47,116 bases of DNA from Gemmatimonadaceae bacterium (GTDB lineage: Bacteria; Gemmatimonadota; Gemmatimonadetes; Gemmatimonadales; Gemmatimonadaceae), in assembly GCA_013697785.1 (NCBI GenBank), contig JACCWE010000141.1:1-47116 (forward strand), read 5' to 3'. Shown here in pieces: positions 18,275-28,231 of this stretch. A program made the position numbers and the translations under genes. The notes beneath the pieces were generated by a model. That model was not told the DNA's origin. It saw only the letters and a list, made by a program, of their open reading frames with translations, and searched no databases. The number at the start of each line of letters is the position of its first letter. Position 1 is the stretch's first letter.

Positions 18275-19582
18275 ATGACCGCTGACTTTCGCCTCACCAC
18301 ACAGAAGATGATCGGCCCGGACAAGGATACGTTCCTCAACGAGGACAATCCGTTCGAGGATATGATGTCGCGCTTCGACCGGGCTGCCGAGCTGCTTGAC
18401 CTCGAGCCCGGTTTGTACAAGATCCTCAGAAGTCCCGAAAAACAGATCATCGTCTCGATCCCCGTGCTGCTCGACAACGGCGAGATCGAGGTCTTCACCG
18501 GCTATCGCGTGCTGCACAACACCTCGCGCGGCCCGGCGAAGGGCGGCATTCGCTTCGACCTCAACGTGACGATCGATGAGGTGAAGGCGCTCGCGGCATG
18601 GATGACGTGGAAGTGCGCGGTCGTGGACATTCCGTTCGGCGGCTCGAAGGGCGGTGTGATCTGCGATCCCTCGAAGCTCAGCAACGGGGAGCTCGAGCGG
18701 CTGACGCGGCGATACACGGCCGGCATCATCAACACGCTCGGGCCCGACTCCGACGTCCCCGCTCCCGATGTGAACACCAACGAGCGCGTAATGGCGTGGG
18801 TGATGGACACGTACTCGATGCATGCGCGGCACACGGTCACCGCCGTCGTCACCGGCAAGCCGGTAGAGATGGGTGGCTCGCTTGGACGACGCGAGGCGAC
18901 GGGACGCGGATGCATGATGGTCACGCGCGCCGCGCTCGCGCACCTCGGCATGCCGATCGCCGGGGCGACGGTCGCCGTGCAGGGCTTCGGAAACGTCGGA
19001 TCGGTTACGGCCGACCTGCTCGCGAAGGAAGGGTGCCGCATCGTTGCGATCGGTGATCGCGGCGGCGCCGTGTACGACTCGCACGGCATCGATGTCGCGA
19101 AGGCGATCGCGCACGTGAAGAAGCACAAGTCGCTCGAAGGGTTCGATCAGGGCGACCGCCTCTCCAATGAGGAGTTGCTCACGCTCGACCTCGACGTGCT
19201 GGTGCCTGCGGCGCTCGAGAACGTCATCACGCGCAAGAACGCGCCGAACATTCGCGCACGCATCATCTGCGAGGGCGCAAACGGTCCGACCACCGCGCCC
19301 GCCGATGCCATTCTCGAGGAAAAGGGCATTTTCGTCATCCCCGATATTCTCGCGAACGCGGGCGGCGTGACCGTGTCGTACTTCGAGTGGGTGCAGGACC
19401 GCGGCGGCTACTTCTGGACGGAAGAAGTCGTCAACCAGCGGCTCGGCCAGATCATGGAGCGCAGCTTCGAAGCGGTGCTCGAGTTGTCGAAGCGCCACAA
19501 GGTGAATATGCGGACGGCGGCGTACATGCTGTCCATCTCTCGCGTGGCCACGGTTCACCGGCTGCGCGGAATCTATGCGTGA
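18275..19582 (+). CDS. gdhA: Glu/Leu/Phe/Val-type dehydrogenase, probable glutamate dehydrogenase
   Basis: The enzyme interconverts glutamate and 2-oxoglutarate plus ammonia using NAD(P). It has 435 residues, typical of the hexameric short GDH class. The substrate region shows [13 protein letters not shown] and [17 protein letters not shown] with the catalytic Lys; the coenzyme-binding Rossmann domain has [11 protein letters not shown]. The C-terminal sequence ending in [13 protein letters not shown] is close to other GDHs. Cofactor preference cannot be read safely. The ATG at 18275 has no clear Shine-Dalgarno sequence. The gene lies 30 bases after lpxK and may be transcribed with it. Confidence 0.9.
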   Translation: MTADFRLTTQKMIGPDKDTFLNEDNPFEDMMSRFDRAAELLDLEPGLYKILRSPEKQIIVSIPVLLDNGEIEVFTGYRVLHNTSRGPAKGGIRFDLNVTIDEVKALAAWMTWKCAVVDIPFGGSKGGVICDPSKLSNGELERLTRRYTAGIINTLGPDSDVPAPDVNTNERVMAWVMDTYSMHARHTVTAVVTGKPVEMGGSLGRREATGRGCMMVTRAALAHLGMPIAGATVAVQGFGNVGSVTADLLAKEGCRIVAIGDRGGAVYDSHGIDVAKAIAHVKKHKSLEGFDQGDRLSNEELLTLDLDVLVPAALENVITRKNAPNIRARIICEGANGPTTAPADAILEEKGIFVIPDILANAGGVTVSYFEWVQDRGGYFWTEEVVNQRLGQIMERSFEAVLELSKRHKVNMRTAAYMLSISRVATVHRLRGIYA

Positions 19583-19659
19583 GCGTGCGCCGCGTGCAGT
19601 CGAGGGGCGAGAGCCCCCGTGCGCGCGCGCGGACCGCGCGTGATGCGTGACGCGGCCGG

Positions 19660-20127
19660 GTGAAGTTCCGGATCGTCGCGGTGGGCAAGCCGCGCGCGCA
19701 GAATCTTGCCGCGGCGATCGAAGAGTACGAGACGCGCGCGGCTCGCTACTGGCCTCTCGAGATCCGCGAGGTGCGGGAGGAGGGTGCGCGCGGTGCATCG
19801 GCGGAGCTGGTGCGCGAGCGGGAAGGGGAGCGGCTGCTCGCGGCGGCGGGCGCGGGCGCGCTGATCGTCGCGTGCGAGGGCGAGGGCGATGCGCGCACGT
19901 CGCCGGAGCTCGCGGCGTGGATGACCGCGGAGCGAGAGCGAGCGTCGCGCGATGTCGCATTCATCATCGGCGGAGCGTACGGCCTCGCGCCTGCGGTACG
20001 CTCGGCGGCGTCGCAGCGGCTTTCGTTCTCGCGCTTCACCTTCCCGCACGAGCTCGCGCGTCTCTTGCTCGCGGAACAGCTCTATCGCGCGGGGACGATC
20101 GTGCGAGGCGAGCCCTATCACAAGTGA
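19660..20127 (+). CDS. rlmH: 23S rRNA pseudouridine-1915 N3-methyltransferase RlmH
   Basis: RlmH is a SPOUT-class enzyme that methylates pseudouridine 1915 in helix 69 of 23S rRNA. This 155-residue protein starts KFRIVAVGKPR and has the knotted SAM-binding motif FIIGGAYGLAPAV. It ends with the conserved LLLAEQLYRAGTIVRGEPYHK region, whose last residues are catalytic in the family. GTG 19660 is the start that gives the family N-terminus. It lies 77 bases after gdhA and is followed closely by bshC. Confidence 0.93.
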   Translation: MKFRIVAVGKPRAQNLAAAIEEYETRAARYWPLEIREVREEGARGASAELVREREGERLLAAAGAGALIVACEGEGDARTSPELAAWMTAERERASRDVAFIIGGAYGLAPAVRSAASQRLSFSRFTFPHELARLLLAEQLYRAGTIVRGEPYHK

Positions 20128-20146
20128 GCATCGTGAGAGCTCGCTC

Positions 20147-21736
20147 GTGACCGAGCCGCGCGTCGTCACGATTCCGTTGGGTGGACCGGCGCTCACGCGC
20201 GCGATGCTCGCGAATGCGACGCCGCCCGAGTGGCGCGAGCGCGTTCCCGCTGGCGCGGCCGAGTGGACGGCGCGCGCGAAGGCTGCGCAGGGCGATGCGA
20301 GTGTGCGCGATTGGGCGACGGTGCTGAGCCCGGCCTTTGCGGCGAGCGGTGCGGCGGCGGAACGGCTCGCGCGGAGCGCCGGCGGGAAGGGAGTCGTCGT
20401 CACGACGGGGCAGCAGCCTGGACTCTTCGGCGGGCCGATGTATACGTGGAGCAAGGCGCTGAGCGCGCTGACCCTCGCCGATGCGCTGGAGAAGGCGACG
20501 GGAATCCCGACGGCGCCGGTGTTCTGGGCGGCGACGTACGACGCCGACTTCCTCGAGTCGAGCGCCAGTTATGTCATACTGAACGGCGATCTCGTACGCC
20601 TTCAACAGCCGCCGCCCAAGACCCCCGATCTTTCGATGCGCGACACGCCCCTCGGTGATGTCGACCCGCTCATTCGCGAGCTCGAGCTCGCGAGCGGTTC
20701 GGCCGTCGGCCGCGCCGCCGTCGAGGTCGTGCGCGCCTCCTACACGACGCAGCAGACGATCGGCCTCGCCTACGTGCAGCTCCTGCGCACGATCCTCGAG
20801 CCGCTCGGCATCGCCGTACTCGACGCAGGACATCCTGCCGTGCGCCGTGCCTCGCACGCTTTTCTTCGCCGGGCGCTCGACAGCGCAAGCGAGATCGACG
20901 CCGCGCTCACCGTTCGCGAGCAGGAGCTCCGCGAGGAGGGCTTCGAGCCACCGGTCGCGCACATACGCGGGCTCTCCACCGTCTTCCGCTACGGCGATCG
21001 CACGCGCTCGCGCATCCCGATGGCCGAGGCCGCGACGATCGACGACGATGTGGAGCTCGAGGCAAATGTGCTCCTGCGCCCGGTCGCCGAGCGCGCGATC
21101 CTGCCGACGGTGGCGTACGTTGGCGGACCGGGCGAGGTGGCGTACTTCGCGCAGGCGACCGCAGTCGCGCAGCGGCTTGGTGTCGCGGTGCCGGTGGTCG
21201 TGCCGCGCTGGTCCGGGATGATCCTGGAGCCGCACGTGGAGCGACTGCTCGCGCGCCACTCGCTCACGCCTGAAGAGCTGCGTGATCCGCACGCGGCCGA
21301 GACGCGGCTCGTCCGCGCGCAGCTCGCGCCGCAGGTGCGCGAGGCGCTCGCGCGCTATGCGTCGGGCGCCGACGCGCTCAACGACGCGCTCCGCGCCGCA
21401 CTCGCCGCAGGCGGGAGTCTGCCCCTCGTCCCCGACGCGGTGCTCGCGGGTGCGCGAGGGAACGTCGCGCACCGTGTCGAGCGGCTCGAGCGACGGATCG
21501 TCGCCGCCGCGAAGAAGCGCGAGGCGGCGACGATGCGCGACATTGCGATCGCGCGTACATCGCTCTTTCCCCTCGGCAAGCCACAGGAGCGCGTGCTCAA
21601 TTTCATCCCGATGCTCGCGCGACACGGCGCTGCTCTGCTCGCGCAGATGCAGGCGCGCGCGAGCGAGCACGCGGCATCGGTGCTGGCGGGGCAGGTGAGT
21701 GACCCAGCGGATGAGCGGGTCGCCGCCCCCCGCTAG
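20147..21736 (+). CDS. bshC: Bacillithiol biosynthesis cysteine-adding enzyme BshC
   Basis: BshC is thought to add cysteine to GlcN-malate, the last step in making the thiol bacillithiol. From GTG 20147 the protein has 529 residues, close to the 539 of Bacillus. Motifs include VVTTGQQPGLFGGPMYTWSK and PVFWAATYDADFLE near residues 85-135, VAYVGGPGEVAYFAQ in the middle, and a coiled region before the C-terminal FIPMLARHG. bshA and bshB are not in the window. The upstream in-frame sequence overlaps rlmH and is not part of the gene. Confidence 0.9.
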   Translation: MTEPRVVTIPLGGPALTRAMLANATPPEWRERVPAGAAEWTARAKAAQGDASVRDWATVLSPAFAASGAAAERLARSAGGKGVVVTTGQQPGLFGGPMYTWSKALSALTLADALEKATGIPTAPVFWAATYDADFLESSASYVILNGDLVRLQQPPPKTPDLSMRDTPLGDVDPLIRELELASGSAVGRAAVEVVRASYTTQQTIGLAYVQLLRTILEPLGIAVLDAGHPAVRRASHAFLRRALDSASEIDAALTVREQELREEGFEPPVAHIRGLSTVFRYGDRTRSRIPMAEAATIDDDVELEANVLLRPVAERAILPTVAYVGGPGEVAYFAQATAVAQRLGVAVPVVVPRWSGMILEPHVERLLARHSLTPEELRDPHAAETRLVRAQLAPQVREALARYASGADALNDALRAALAAGGSLPLVPDAVLAGARGNVAHRVERLERRIVAAAKKREAATMRDIAIARTSLFPLGKPQERVLNFIPMLARHGAALLAQMQARASEHAASVLAGQVSDPADERVAAPR

Positions 21737-23336
21737 CGCAGGCGCTCCCGCTCCGCGCGAGCGCTCGGGACGCGCAGCCACGCTCGTCGCTACGGGAATT
21801 CTCCTCAGCCGCCTGGCAGGGCTCGTGCGACAGCACTTCCTGGCGAGATATCTCGGACTGAGCGACGGCGCGGACGCGTTCAACGCCGCGTTCCGCATTC
21901 CGAACTTCCTTCAGAATCTCTTCGGCGAGGGAGTGCTCTCAGCCTCTTTCATTCCCGTATACGCGAGGCTTCGCGCGAACGGAGAAGAGAAGGAAGCAGC
22001 TGATGTCGCGAACGCGGTTCTCTCGCTGCTCGCGGTCGCGACATCGCTGCTCGTGCTCGCGGGGATCGCCGCGACGCCGCTGCTCATCGCGCTCATCGCG
22101 CCCGGCTTCACCGGTGCGAAGCGCGAGCTCACGATCACGCTCGTGCGAATTCTCTTCCCGGGCGCCGGCCTGCTCGTGATCTCGGCGTGGTGCCTCGGCG
22201 TTTTGAACAGCCATCGCCGCTTCCTCGTCTCGTACTCCGCGCCAATCGTCTGGAACGTCGCCATCATCGCGGCGCTCATTTGGCGAGGCGGGCGCGTGCC
22301 CGAGTTCGATCTCGCGGAGGTGGCTGCAAGGGCATCGGTGGTCGGAAGCGCGGCGCAGCTGCTCGTGCAAGTACCGACGGTGCTTTCGTTGCTCCACCAC
22401 TTCAACATCACGTGGGACACTGCCTCGGCCAACGTGCGCACCGTCGTGTCGAATTTCCTCCCGGTGTTCGTTGGACGCGGCGTCGTGCAGATCAGCGGCT
22501 ATATCGACGCGGTCATCGCGAGTCTCCTCGGCACCGGCGCGCTCGCGGCGCTCACCAATGCACAGGCGCTGTACATGCTGCCGGTATCGCTCTTCGGGAT
22601 GAGCGTCTCGGCTGCCGAGCTCCCGGCGATGTCGAGCGCGGTGGGTGACACGGCAGATGTCGCGGAGTATTTGCGCTCTCGTCTCGATGGAGGGCTGCGG
22701 CGCATCGCTTTTCTCGTCATTCCCTCGTCGATGGCCTTCCTCGCCCTCGGCGACATCCTCGCGGGCGCGCTCTTCAAGTCGGGGAAATTCACGCAGGCGG
22801 ATTCCGTCTACGTGTGGAGCATCCTCGCGGGGTCCGCGGTGGGGCTGCTCGCGTCGACGCTCGGGCGACTGTACGCGTCGACGTACTACGCTCTTCGCGA
22901 TACTCGCACGCCGCTCCGCTACGCGATCGTTCGCGTCTTGCTGACGAGCGGTCTCGGCTACCTCTTCGCGCTTCCGCTCCCGAAGCTCCTGGGCGTCGAT
23001 GCGCATTGGGGAGTGGCTGGCCTCACCGCGAGCGCGGGAATCGCAGGCTGGGTGGAGTTCGTACTGCTCCGTCGTACTTTGAACGCGCGCATCGGCCGAA
23101 CGGGACTCCCCGCCCCACTCGTCGCGCGACTCTGGCTCTCGGCCGCACTCGCCGCAGCCGTCGCGTGGGGAGTGAAGGTGCTCGTGGGACCGCGCCCGGC
23201 GATTCTCCTCGCGGTGCTCACCATCGTTCCCTACGGCATAGTCTATTTCGCATCGACGGCAGCACTCGGTGTCCCCGAAGTGCGAACGACGTTCAATCGT
23301 GTATCGAATCGCCTTTCGTCCTCGCGGAAGCGCTAG
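21711..23336 (+). CDS. murJ: Lipid II flippase MurJ
   Basis: MurJ moves lipid II across the inner membrane for peptidoglycan synthesis. The 541-residue protein is almost wholly hydrophobic with about 14 membrane segments. The N-terminal motif GILLSRLAGLVRQHFLARYLG and FRIPNFLQNLFGEGVLSASFIPVY are diagnostic of the MOP-superfamily MurJ group. ATG 21711 follows AGGTGA by 12 bases; GTG 21699 is an in-frame alternative. The start lies inside the end of bshC, so the two genes overlap by 26 bases. Confidence 0.94.
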   Translation: MSGSPPPASAGAPAPRERSGRAATLVATGILLSRLAGLVRQHFLARYLGLSDGADAFNAAFRIPNFLQNLFGEGVLSASFIPVYARLRANGEEKEAADVANAVLSLLAVATSLLVLAGIAATPLLIALIAPGFTGAKRELTITLVRILFPGAGLLVISAWCLGVLNSHRRFLVSYSAPIVWNVAIIAALIWRGGRVPEFDLAEVAARASVVGSAAQLLVQVPTVLSLLHHFNITWDTASANVRTVVSNFLPVFVGRGVVQISGYIDAVIASLLGTGALAALTNAQALYMLPVSLFGMSVSAAELPAMSSAVGDTADVAEYLRSRLDGGLRRIAFLVIPSSMAFLALGDILAGALFKSGKFTQADSVYVWSILAGSAVGLLASTLGRLYASTYYALRDTRTPLRYAIVRVLLTSGLGYLFALPLPKLLGVDAHWGVAGLTASAGIAGWVEFVLLRRTLNARIGRTGLPAPLVARLWLSAALAAAVAWGVKVLVGPRPAILLAVLTIVPYGIVYFASTAALGVPEVRTTFNRVSNRLSSSRKR

Positions 23337-23434
23337 TCGTCGCAGTACGCGAGTAGTAACGCTTGTTTTCAACCGCTGCCCTCAGCCCTGCCGGCCAAAA
23401 TCGCTCAACCACGGCCCGCCGTTATATTTACAGC

Positions 23435-25375
23435 GTGCCGACAGAGCCCGCCGAGCAGATCGCGCTCAAGCTTCCGCATCTCCCCGAGTCACCCGGCGTG
23501 TACCTCTTCAAGGACGCGGCGGGCGTGGTGCTGTACGTCGGGAAAGCGAAGCGACTGCGCTCGCGGGTGCGGAGCTACTTCAACGCCGATCCACTCGCCA
23601 GCGCGAAGACGCGCGTGCTCGTTCGCCAAATCATCGACGTCGACACCATCGTCGTTCCGAGCGAGGCGCACGCGCTGATCCTCGAGGCCAATCTCATCAA
23701 GGAGTACAAGCCGCGATTCAACATCGCGCTCCGTGATGACAAGTCGTATCCGTACATCAAGGTCACGATCAACGAGCCGTTCCCGCGTGTCTACGTCACG
23801 CGGCGACTGATCGACGACGGCGGCCGGTACTTCGGCCCCTACACCGATGTCGGCGCAATGCGGCGTGCGCTCAACGTCGTCAAGCGGATCTTCACCGTGC
23901 GATCCTGTCGCTACGACATGCCGAAGGAGATGCCCGAGCGCGCCTGCCTCGACTATCATATCGGGCGCTGCAAGGCTCCGTGTATCCTCCTGCAGACGCA
24001 GGAAGAATATCGCGCGATGATCGACGAGGTCCTGCTGTATCTCGATGGGCGCACTGCCGAGGTCACCAGGCGTGTTCGCGCGCGCATGGAGGAAGCGGCG
24101 GCGAGCATGGACTTCGAGAGCGCCGGCGAGCTCCGCGATGCGCTTCGTCATCTGCAGAAGCTCGAGGAGCCCACCGTCGTCGTCGAGGTCGAGGGCGGCG
24201 ACCGCGACGTGCTCGGCTACGCCCGCGACGGCGAGGACGGCGTCGTGACGATGCTCCGCATCCGCGGAGGGAAGCTCCTCGCGCGCGAGCATCAGTTCGT
24301 CGAGAACATTCAGGACGAGGGAGACGACGCAGTGCTCGCCGCATATCTCGCGCGCACGTACATCCCGCTGGTCGAGCACGCGCGCGAGCTCCTCATTCCA
24401 TTCGAGATCTGCGACCGCGAGGTGATCGAGCAGACGCTCCCTCGCACGCAGATCTGGATTCCGCAGCGCGGGCCGCGCCGGCAGCTGATAGAGCTCGCCG
24501 ATCAGAACGCCCGGCATCTGCTCGAGGAGCAGAAGACGTCGACCTTCGAGGCGGACGAGCGCGCCGTCGATCCCGTGTACGAGCTGCAGCGCGAGCTCAG
24601 CCTGCAGAGCGTGCCGCGCGCGATGATCTGTTTCGACATTTCAACGGCGCAGGGAACGGATACCGTGGCGTCATGCGTCTGGTTCGAGAACGGACGTCCG
24701 AAGCGTGCCGAGTATCGGAAGTTCAAGATCGAGACGGTTGTGGGCGGGCAGCCCGATGACTTCGCGTCGATGCGCGAGGTCGTCACGCGATACTTCACCC
24801 GCCGGCTCGATGAGCAGAAGCCGCTCCCCGATCTCGTTGTCGTCGATGGAGGGAAGGGACAGCTCAGCTCCGCGCGCGAGGCGCTGGAGGCCGTGAACCT
24901 CTCGCGTCTGCCGACGATCTCACTCGCGAAGCGCGACGAAGAGATCTTCTTTCCGGGGCGGAGCGACTCGCTGCGGCTGTCGAAGCGCTCGCCCGCGCTC
25001 CGGATGCTGCAGCGGATGCGCGACGAGGCGCACCGCTTCGCCATCACGTACAATCGAAAGCGGCGCTCGATGCGCACCGTCACGTCCGAGCTGCTCAAGA
25101 TCAAGGGAGTCGGGCCCGAGAAGCGGCGCGCGCTTCTGAACGCATTCGGCAGCGTGCAGGGAGTGAAGGATGCGGGCGCCGAGGAGATCGCGAAGCTTCC
25201 GGGCTTCAGCGTAGCGAGTGCGCAAAAGGTGCTCGCTGCGCTGCTGCCTCCGGCGGAGGGCTCGTTCGCCGCCGCGCTCGAATCCACCCCCGAAAATGTG
25301 ATCAATGACCCGGAATTTCCGAGCGAAGCGCCGGGCGAAATGCCCTCCGAATCGACCCTGACGGAGCAAGGCTAG
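23435..25375 (+). CDS. uvrC: Excinuclease ABC subunit C
   Basis: UvrC makes both incisions in nucleotide excision repair. The product has 646 residues. The GIY-YIG 3'-nuclease domain comes first (GVYLFKDAAGVVLYVGKAKR), then a UVR motif (MDFESAGELRDALRHLQKLE). The RNase H-like 5'-nuclease domain follows with CFDISTAQGTDTVAS and PDLVVVDGGKGQL, then helix-hairpin-helix repeats (LLKIKGVGPEKRRALL). A tail of about 40 acidic and Pro-rich residues extends past the family end. GTG 23435 is chosen because the reading upstream is non-conserved. A TATATT box lies at 23423-23428, so the mRNA may have almost no leader. Confidence 0.94.
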   Translation: MPTEPAEQIALKLPHLPESPGVYLFKDAAGVVLYVGKAKRLRSRVRSYFNADPLASAKTRVLVRQIIDVDTIVVPSEAHALILEANLIKEYKPRFNIALRDDKSYPYIKVTINEPFPRVYVTRRLIDDGGRYFGPYTDVGAMRRALNVVKRIFTVRSCRYDMPKEMPERACLDYHIGRCKAPCILLQTQEEYRAMIDEVLLYLDGRTAEVTRRVRARMEEAAASMDFESAGELRDALRHLQKLEEPTVVVEVEGGDRDVLGYARDGEDGVVTMLRIRGGKLLAREHQFVENIQDEGDDAVLAAYLARTYIPLVEHARELLIPFEICDREVIEQTLPRTQIWIPQRGPRRQLIELADQNARHLLEEQKTSTFEADERAVDPVYELQRELSLQSVPRAMICFDISTAQGTDTVASCVWFENGRPKRAEYRKFKIETVVGGQPDDFASMREVVTRYFTRRLDEQKPLPDLVVVDGGKGQLSSAREALEAVNLSRLPTISLAKRDEEIFFPGRSDSLRLSKRSPALRMLQRMRDEAHRFAITYNRKRRSMRTVTSELLKIKGVGPEKRRALLNAFGSVQGVKDAGAEEIAKLPGFSVASAQKVLAALLPPAEGSFAAALESTPENVINDPEFPSEAPGEMPSESTLTEQG

Positions 25376-25409
25376 CCGACGCTCAGCGACGGCGAGTAGC
25401 TTTCTCTGC

Positions 25410-26639
25410 ATGTCCCCAATCGCGATCATCGACCCGTTCTCCGGCATCGCGGGAGACATGATGCTGGGCGCGCTCCTCGACGTCGGCCTCGACCCCGAGT
25501 GGCTGCGTGCGCTTCCCGCACGGCTCGAGCTCGATGGCGTCGAAGTCCGCATCCAGCGCGTGCTGCGAGCGGGGATTGCGTGCACGAAGGTCGACTTCGA
25601 CATCCCGCCTCAGCCGCACGGTCGCCACATCAAGAAGATCCGCGAGATGGTCGCCGCGGCCGGCGTTCCCGATGCGGTTCGCGAGCGCGCCGACGCGGCG
25701 TTTACATCTATCGCCGAGGCAGAGGGTGAGATTCATGGCGTGGGGCCGGAGAAGGTGCACCTGCACGAGGTCGGGGCCGTCGATGCGATCCTCGACGTCG
25801 TCGGTTCGGTGTGGGGGCTCACGCTGCTCGGTGTCGATCGCGTGTACTGTGGACCGATCGTCGTCGGCGATGGAACGGTGAAGGCAGCGCACGGAATTCT
25901 CCCGGTGCCCGCGCCCGCCACGCTCAAGCTGCTCGAGGGCCATGTCATTCGCCCCGGACCGGAAGGGGCGGGCGAGCTCGTGACGCCGACGGGTGCTGCG
26001 CTCGTGCGCGCGCTCTCCAGCGGGCCCGCGCCCGCGCAGTACACGCCGCTCCGCAGCGGCTACGGCGCCGGGACCAAGGAATTCGCCAATCGCGCGAACG
26101 CGTTGCGCATCACACTCGCCGACCCCGCGCTGCTCGACGGCGTCGTCGTGGAGTCGCTCGTGCAGCTCGCCACCGATATCGATGACATGGACGGCGAGGC
26201 CCTGAGCGCGCTCTCTGATGCGCTGCGCGATGAGGGCGCGCTCGACGTCGTTCTGCTCGCGACGCAGATGAAGAAGGGTCGGCCAGGCACTCGCGTCGAA
26301 GTGCTGTGTGAGCCGTCGAGCACGGATCGGGTGGAGCGGGCGCTGTTCGTGCATAGCAGCTCGATCGGCATCCGCCGCTCCGCCGTCGAGCGCCACGCGC
26401 TCCCGCGCGAGGAATGGACGGTGCTCGTTCAGGGCGAGGCCGTGCGCATCAAGCACGTCACGCTTCCAGGTGGCGGCACGCGCGCCAAGCCTGAGTTCGA
26501 AGATGTACGCCGTCTTGCGATGCGCGTGGGGCGCTCGCTGCGCGACGTGTCCGCGGAAGCGCTCGCGGCGGCGGAACGGCTCGGGACACCGAGTGTACCT
26601 TCGCTGGCGGAGAAGAGCGCGCCGGTGAGCAACCACTGA
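25410..26639 (+). CDS. larC: Nickel-pincer cofactor nickel insertase LarC (DUF111)
   Basis: LarC inserts nickel into the pincer cofactor used by lactate racemase and related LarA enzymes. This single uninterrupted frame has 409 residues. It shows IIDPFSGIAGDMMLGALLD at the N-terminus, HLHEVGAVDAILDVVGS in the middle, and LATDIDDMDGEAL followed by MKKGRPGTRVEVLCEP in the C-terminal half. In Lactobacillus plantarum the gene is split as larC1/larC2 and joined by frameshifting; no such break is seen here. larA, larB and larE are not nearby, so the partner enzyme is unknown. Confidence 0.9.
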   Translation: MSPIAIIDPFSGIAGDMMLGALLDVGLDPEWLRALPARLELDGVEVRIQRVLRAGIACTKVDFDIPPQPHGRHIKKIREMVAAAGVPDAVRERADAAFTSIAEAEGEIHGVGPEKVHLHEVGAVDAILDVVGSVWGLTLLGVDRVYCGPIVVGDGTVKAAHGILPVPAPATLKLLEGHVIRPGPEGAGELVTPTGAALVRALSSGPAPAQYTPLRSGYGAGTKEFANRANALRITLADPALLDGVVVESLVQLATDIDDMDGEALSALSDALRDEGALDVVLLATQMKKGRPGTRVEVLCEPSSTDRVERALFVHSSSIGIRRSAVERHALPREEWTVLVQGEAVRIKHVTLPGGGTRAKPEFEDVRRLAMRVGRSLRDVSAEALAAAERLGTPSVPSLAEKSAPVSNH

Positions 26640-26651
26640 GGAGACGAGTAG

Positions 26652-28172
26652 ATGATCCGCTGGAATACATGCATGGTGCACGCCTTCGTCGCTTCGGCGA
26701 TCGTCGCGTCGCCGTTGATCGCGCAAAAGCAGGACAAGAACGCCGCGCAGGGCGCGACCTGCTCCATCAAGACCGACAAGCCAGACGAGGTCAAGTCCGC
26801 AATGAATGCGGTGACCATCGCGCAGCTGGGCGGCCGTCCCGAGGACGTGCAGAAGAAGCTCAAGGGGGCTGTCACTTCGCTCACGTCGAACCCGTCGAAG
26901 TTCAAGGACAATCAGGCCGGCCACGATTACGTGCTCGGGCAGACGCTGCTCCGGCTCGCCGCCCAGTTCCCCGATTCGACGATGGTGAACAAGGGAAGCG
27001 TGGGCTACGTCGACGGTAAGGATCAGCAGGTCGACCTTCTCGCCGCGGCGGACACGCTGCTGTCGAATGTCGAGAAGTCGAATCCAGACTGCGCCGCGGA
27101 CATCGCGTCGTATCGCGCAGAGGCGATGCGCCCGTTCGCGATTCATCTTTCGTCGTTGATCAATAGCGACAGCGTCTCCACGCAGGAGACGGTGCTCAAG
27201 CGTCTCACGGCGATCGACACGAAGTCGGCGCTCAGCCTCTACTTCCAGGGCATGGTCGCCCAGCGCAAGAAGGATCCGGCGACGGCTGCGGAGTTCTTCA
27301 CGCGCGGCTCCGCACTCATGCCGGCCGAAGCCGGCGCCGACAGCAACCTCAAGGCTGCGCTGGAGCTCGGCGCCGCGCAGATGACGCGTATCGCGACCTC
27401 GGGGAAGACCGGCGAAGAGAAGAAGACCGGAATGCTCAAGTCCGCGGAGCTCTACAAAAAGTTCCTCGCGGACTTCCCGAAGAGCGCGAGCGCGCCGGAC
27501 GCGCAGGCGGGGCTGGCCGCGGCGCTCAGCGCTTCGGGCGATACACAGAGCGTCAGCGCACTCTGGGATCAGATGCTCGCAAATCCCGCCGGCTACTCGG
27601 ATGCGCAGCTGTACGACGCGGGCACGCAGGCTTTCACCATGAATCAACCGGCCGCCGCGACGAAGCTGATGGATGCGGCGATGAAGTCGAACCCGTGGCT
27701 TCGCCCGGGCGTCTATAACGCTGCCAACGTCTACTGGAAGGCCGGCGATTTCGACCGGATGCTCGCCGCGTCGAAGAAGCTGACCGCGATGGATCCGAAC
27801 AATCCCGACGAGTACCAGCTGCTGGCGCTCGCGTATCAGGGAAAGTCCAAGGCGACCAAGGATCCGAAGATCGTGAAGGCATACAACGACTCGCTCAACG
27901 TTGCCTTCGCGGCCAGCGAGAAGGTGAAGACGAAGGTGACCTTCGAGTCGTTCGCGAAGGGTGACGGCAAGCCGGCGCTCAAGGGGACGATCGAGAACAT
28001 CGGCACTACACCACAGAAGGGCACGCTCAAGGTGTCGTTCGTGAACCTGAGCGGCGTGCCGGTTGCCACGCAGAACGTCGACTTCTCGCTTGCCCCGAAG
28101 GAAAAGCTGCCTTTCAACCTCACGGGCGAGGGCGCGGCGATCGTTGGGTACAAGTACGATCCGATTCCCTAA
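26652..28172 (+). CDS. Secreted TPR-like repeat protein of unknown function
   Basis: The 506-residue protein begins with a signal peptide ending near SPLIAQ, so it is probably periplasmic. The centre (about residues 190-400) is made of helix pairs resembling TPR units: ALSLYFQGMVAQRKKDPATA, ELYKKFLADFPKSASAPDAQ and LTAMDPNNPDEYQLLALAYQ. The last 100 residues form a predicted beta-rich domain (KGTIENIGTTPQKGTLKVSF) like small FxLYD/CARDB-type modules. GAGGAGACG precedes the ATG. It is last in its transcript because a strong terminator follows. I do not recognise a specific family beyond the repeats. Confidence 0.85.
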   Translation: MIRWNTCMVHAFVASAIVASPLIAQKQDKNAAQGATCSIKTDKPDEVKSAMNAVTIAQLGGRPEDVQKKLKGAVTSLTSNPSKFKDNQAGHDYVLGQTLLRLAAQFPDSTMVNKGSVGYVDGKDQQVDLLAAADTLLSNVEKSNPDCAADIASYRAEAMRPFAIHLSSLINSDSVSTQETVLKRLTAIDTKSALSLYFQGMVAQRKKDPATAAEFFTRGSALMPAEAGADSNLKAALELGAAQMTRIATSGKTGEEKKTGMLKSAELYKKFLADFPKSASAPDAQAGLAAALSASGDTQSVSALWDQMLANPAGYSDAQLYDAGTQAFTMNQPAAATKLMDAAMKSNPWLRPGVYNAANVYWKAGDFDRMLAASKKLTAMDPNNPDEYQLLALAYQGKSKATKDPKIVKAYNDSLNVAFAASEKVKTKVTFESFAKGDGKPALKGTIENIGTTPQKGTLKVSFVNLSGVPVATQNVDFSLAPKEKLPFNLTGEGAAIVGYKYDPIP

Positions 28173-28200
28173 ACGCGGCATTCGAAAACGCTCGAACGAG

Positions 28201-28231
28201 GCCCGCCGCGCACTCCGCGGCGGGCTTTTTT
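28201..28231 (+). terminator. Strong intrinsic terminator after the TPR gene
   Basis: A perfect 10-bp GC stem (28201-28210 with 28216-28225) has a five-base loop, CACTC, and is followed directly by six T residues. It lies 29 bases after the stop at 28172 and is the clearest Rho-independent terminator in the window. Confidence 0.95.

Noticed and set aside
17975-19960. 661-residue open frame antisense to lpxK, gdhA and rlmH
   Set aside because: It crosses three confident genes and is Arg/His/Asp-rich without motifs.
20036-21898. 620-residue open frame antisense to bshC
   Set aside because: Shadow of bshC; no ribosome-binding site or domain.
25383-28181. 932-residue open frame antisense to larC and the TPR gene
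   Set aside because: Same artefact; it spans two well-supported plus-strand genes and their boundary and shows no domain.
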